Of a stretch of 47,985 nucleotides of DNA, positions 47,669-47,985 are shown piece by piece. Origin of the DNA: Pseudomonas grimontii (GTDB lineage: Bacteria; Pseudomonadota; Gammaproteobacteria; Pseudomonadales; Pseudomonadaceae); contig NZ_VFES01000037.1 in the NCBI RefSeq assembly GCF_007858185.1, positions 1 to 47,985 on the forward strand, in the 5' to 3' direction. Position 1 is the first letter of the stretch, and each line of letters begins with the position of its first letter. Position numbers and translations under genes: made by a program. The notes beneath the pieces are model-generated. The model was not told where the DNA came from and did no database searches. It was given only the letters and a program-made list of their open reading frames with translations.

Positions 47669-47985
47669 GTCGGGTGGTGACTGGGCTATCGCCATCGGGG
47701 CATGGGTATCTACACAACTTGAGCGAGCCTTCTGCGTAGATACCGTCTTATCCAACCCCCATCAAGGCCCCCCCGTAGCAGCTGCCGAGCGCAAGCGAGG
47801 CTGCGTCAGACGCGCTGCCGATTCAAGCTCGAGTCGCGGCCGACGCAGCCTCGCCGGGGCTCGACAGCTGCTTGTATCTCGACTATCGCTCCGTCAGGAG
47901 TAATAGTTCTCGACTGATCATCGAGGGAGGGACTTGGAAGCCGCACAGCTGCTTAGGCTTTTAGCCTGTAACGTAGATCGGGCTC
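47669..47985. repeat. Intergenic repeats at the right edge
   Basis: No gene is seen. GGTATCTACACAACTT at ~47705 repeats the motif found at 34850 and 35080. GTAGCAGCTGCCGAGCG (~47775) and its inverse around 47850-47875 (GACGCAGCCTCGCCGGGGCT, then GACAGCTGCTTG) form another pseudomonad-type palindrome. Confidence 0.6.

Overview
The window looks like a chromosomal segment of a fluorescens-group Pseudomonas. It has GC-rich pseudomonad codon usage and neighbourhoods I recognise from that genus: gabD-gabT, a delta-9 desaturase divergent from a PipA-like GGDEF/EAL protein, and oscA-sbp-cysTWA. Intergenic palindromes of the REP/REPIN type ('GTGGGAGGGGGCTTGC...') are frequent. No species is claimed.

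Layout. 1-9436 is core or semi-accessory chromosome. It holds a 2,3-butanediol dehydrogenase behind a sigma-54-type promoter, an AraC regulator plus drug/metabolite exporter, and a second AraC regulator followed by an envelope operon (DUF1254, MipA/OmpV, PAP2 acid phosphatase, outer-membrane barrel). A decayed tandem duplication sits in front of that operon. 9656-26910 is a ~17-kb integrative element at the 3' end of tRNA-Arg(CCG), bounded by ~146-bp direct repeats. 26974-47985 is core chromosome again: gabDT, c-di-GMP enzymes, desaturases, sulfate uptake, an Mpo1-like protein, small regulators and a sulfonate/sulfate-ester-type ABC transporter with an unusual fused permease.

The element has two halves. 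The right half (minus strand, 25494-26729 integrase; then 25003 down to 18920) is a satellite-like module: HTH/excisionase-like protein, AlpA regulator, a C4-type antisense RNA over a small-ORF operon (52, 94 and 90 aa), a 962-aa TOPRIM/DUF927 primase-helicase and a coiled-coil protein. Near both ends lie mirror-image arrays of 9-bp iterons (GTGTTAC), which suggests a bipartite replication origin like that of P4. The left half (about 11.9-18.5 kb, AT-rich, plus strand) is a cargo bay. It carries a complete type II-A retron (promoter, msr-msd RNA, NDT-like effector, reverse transcriptase). Next is a two-gene membrane module (EVE/PUA-like protein with an internal membrane segment, plus a 2-TM protein with a beta-rich domain) that I cannot assign to a known system. 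Last is a lone 443-aa coiled-coil protein with a Cys-containing C-terminus, flanked by two related foldback elements. The retron makes this cargo bay look like an anti-phage defence region; the two unassigned loci are the best candidates for undescribed systems.

How the genes work together. Integrase, HTH protein, AlpA, the C4 RNA and the primase-helicase would run excision, immunity-like control and replication of the element, while the cargo protects the host or the element. In the chromosome, oscA-sbp-cysTWA and the transporter at 43977-47668 form a sulfur-scavenging theme. gabD and gabT convert GABA to succinate. The two c-di-GMP proteins flank the desaturase gene. All functions are inferred from motifs and gene order; no searches were run.
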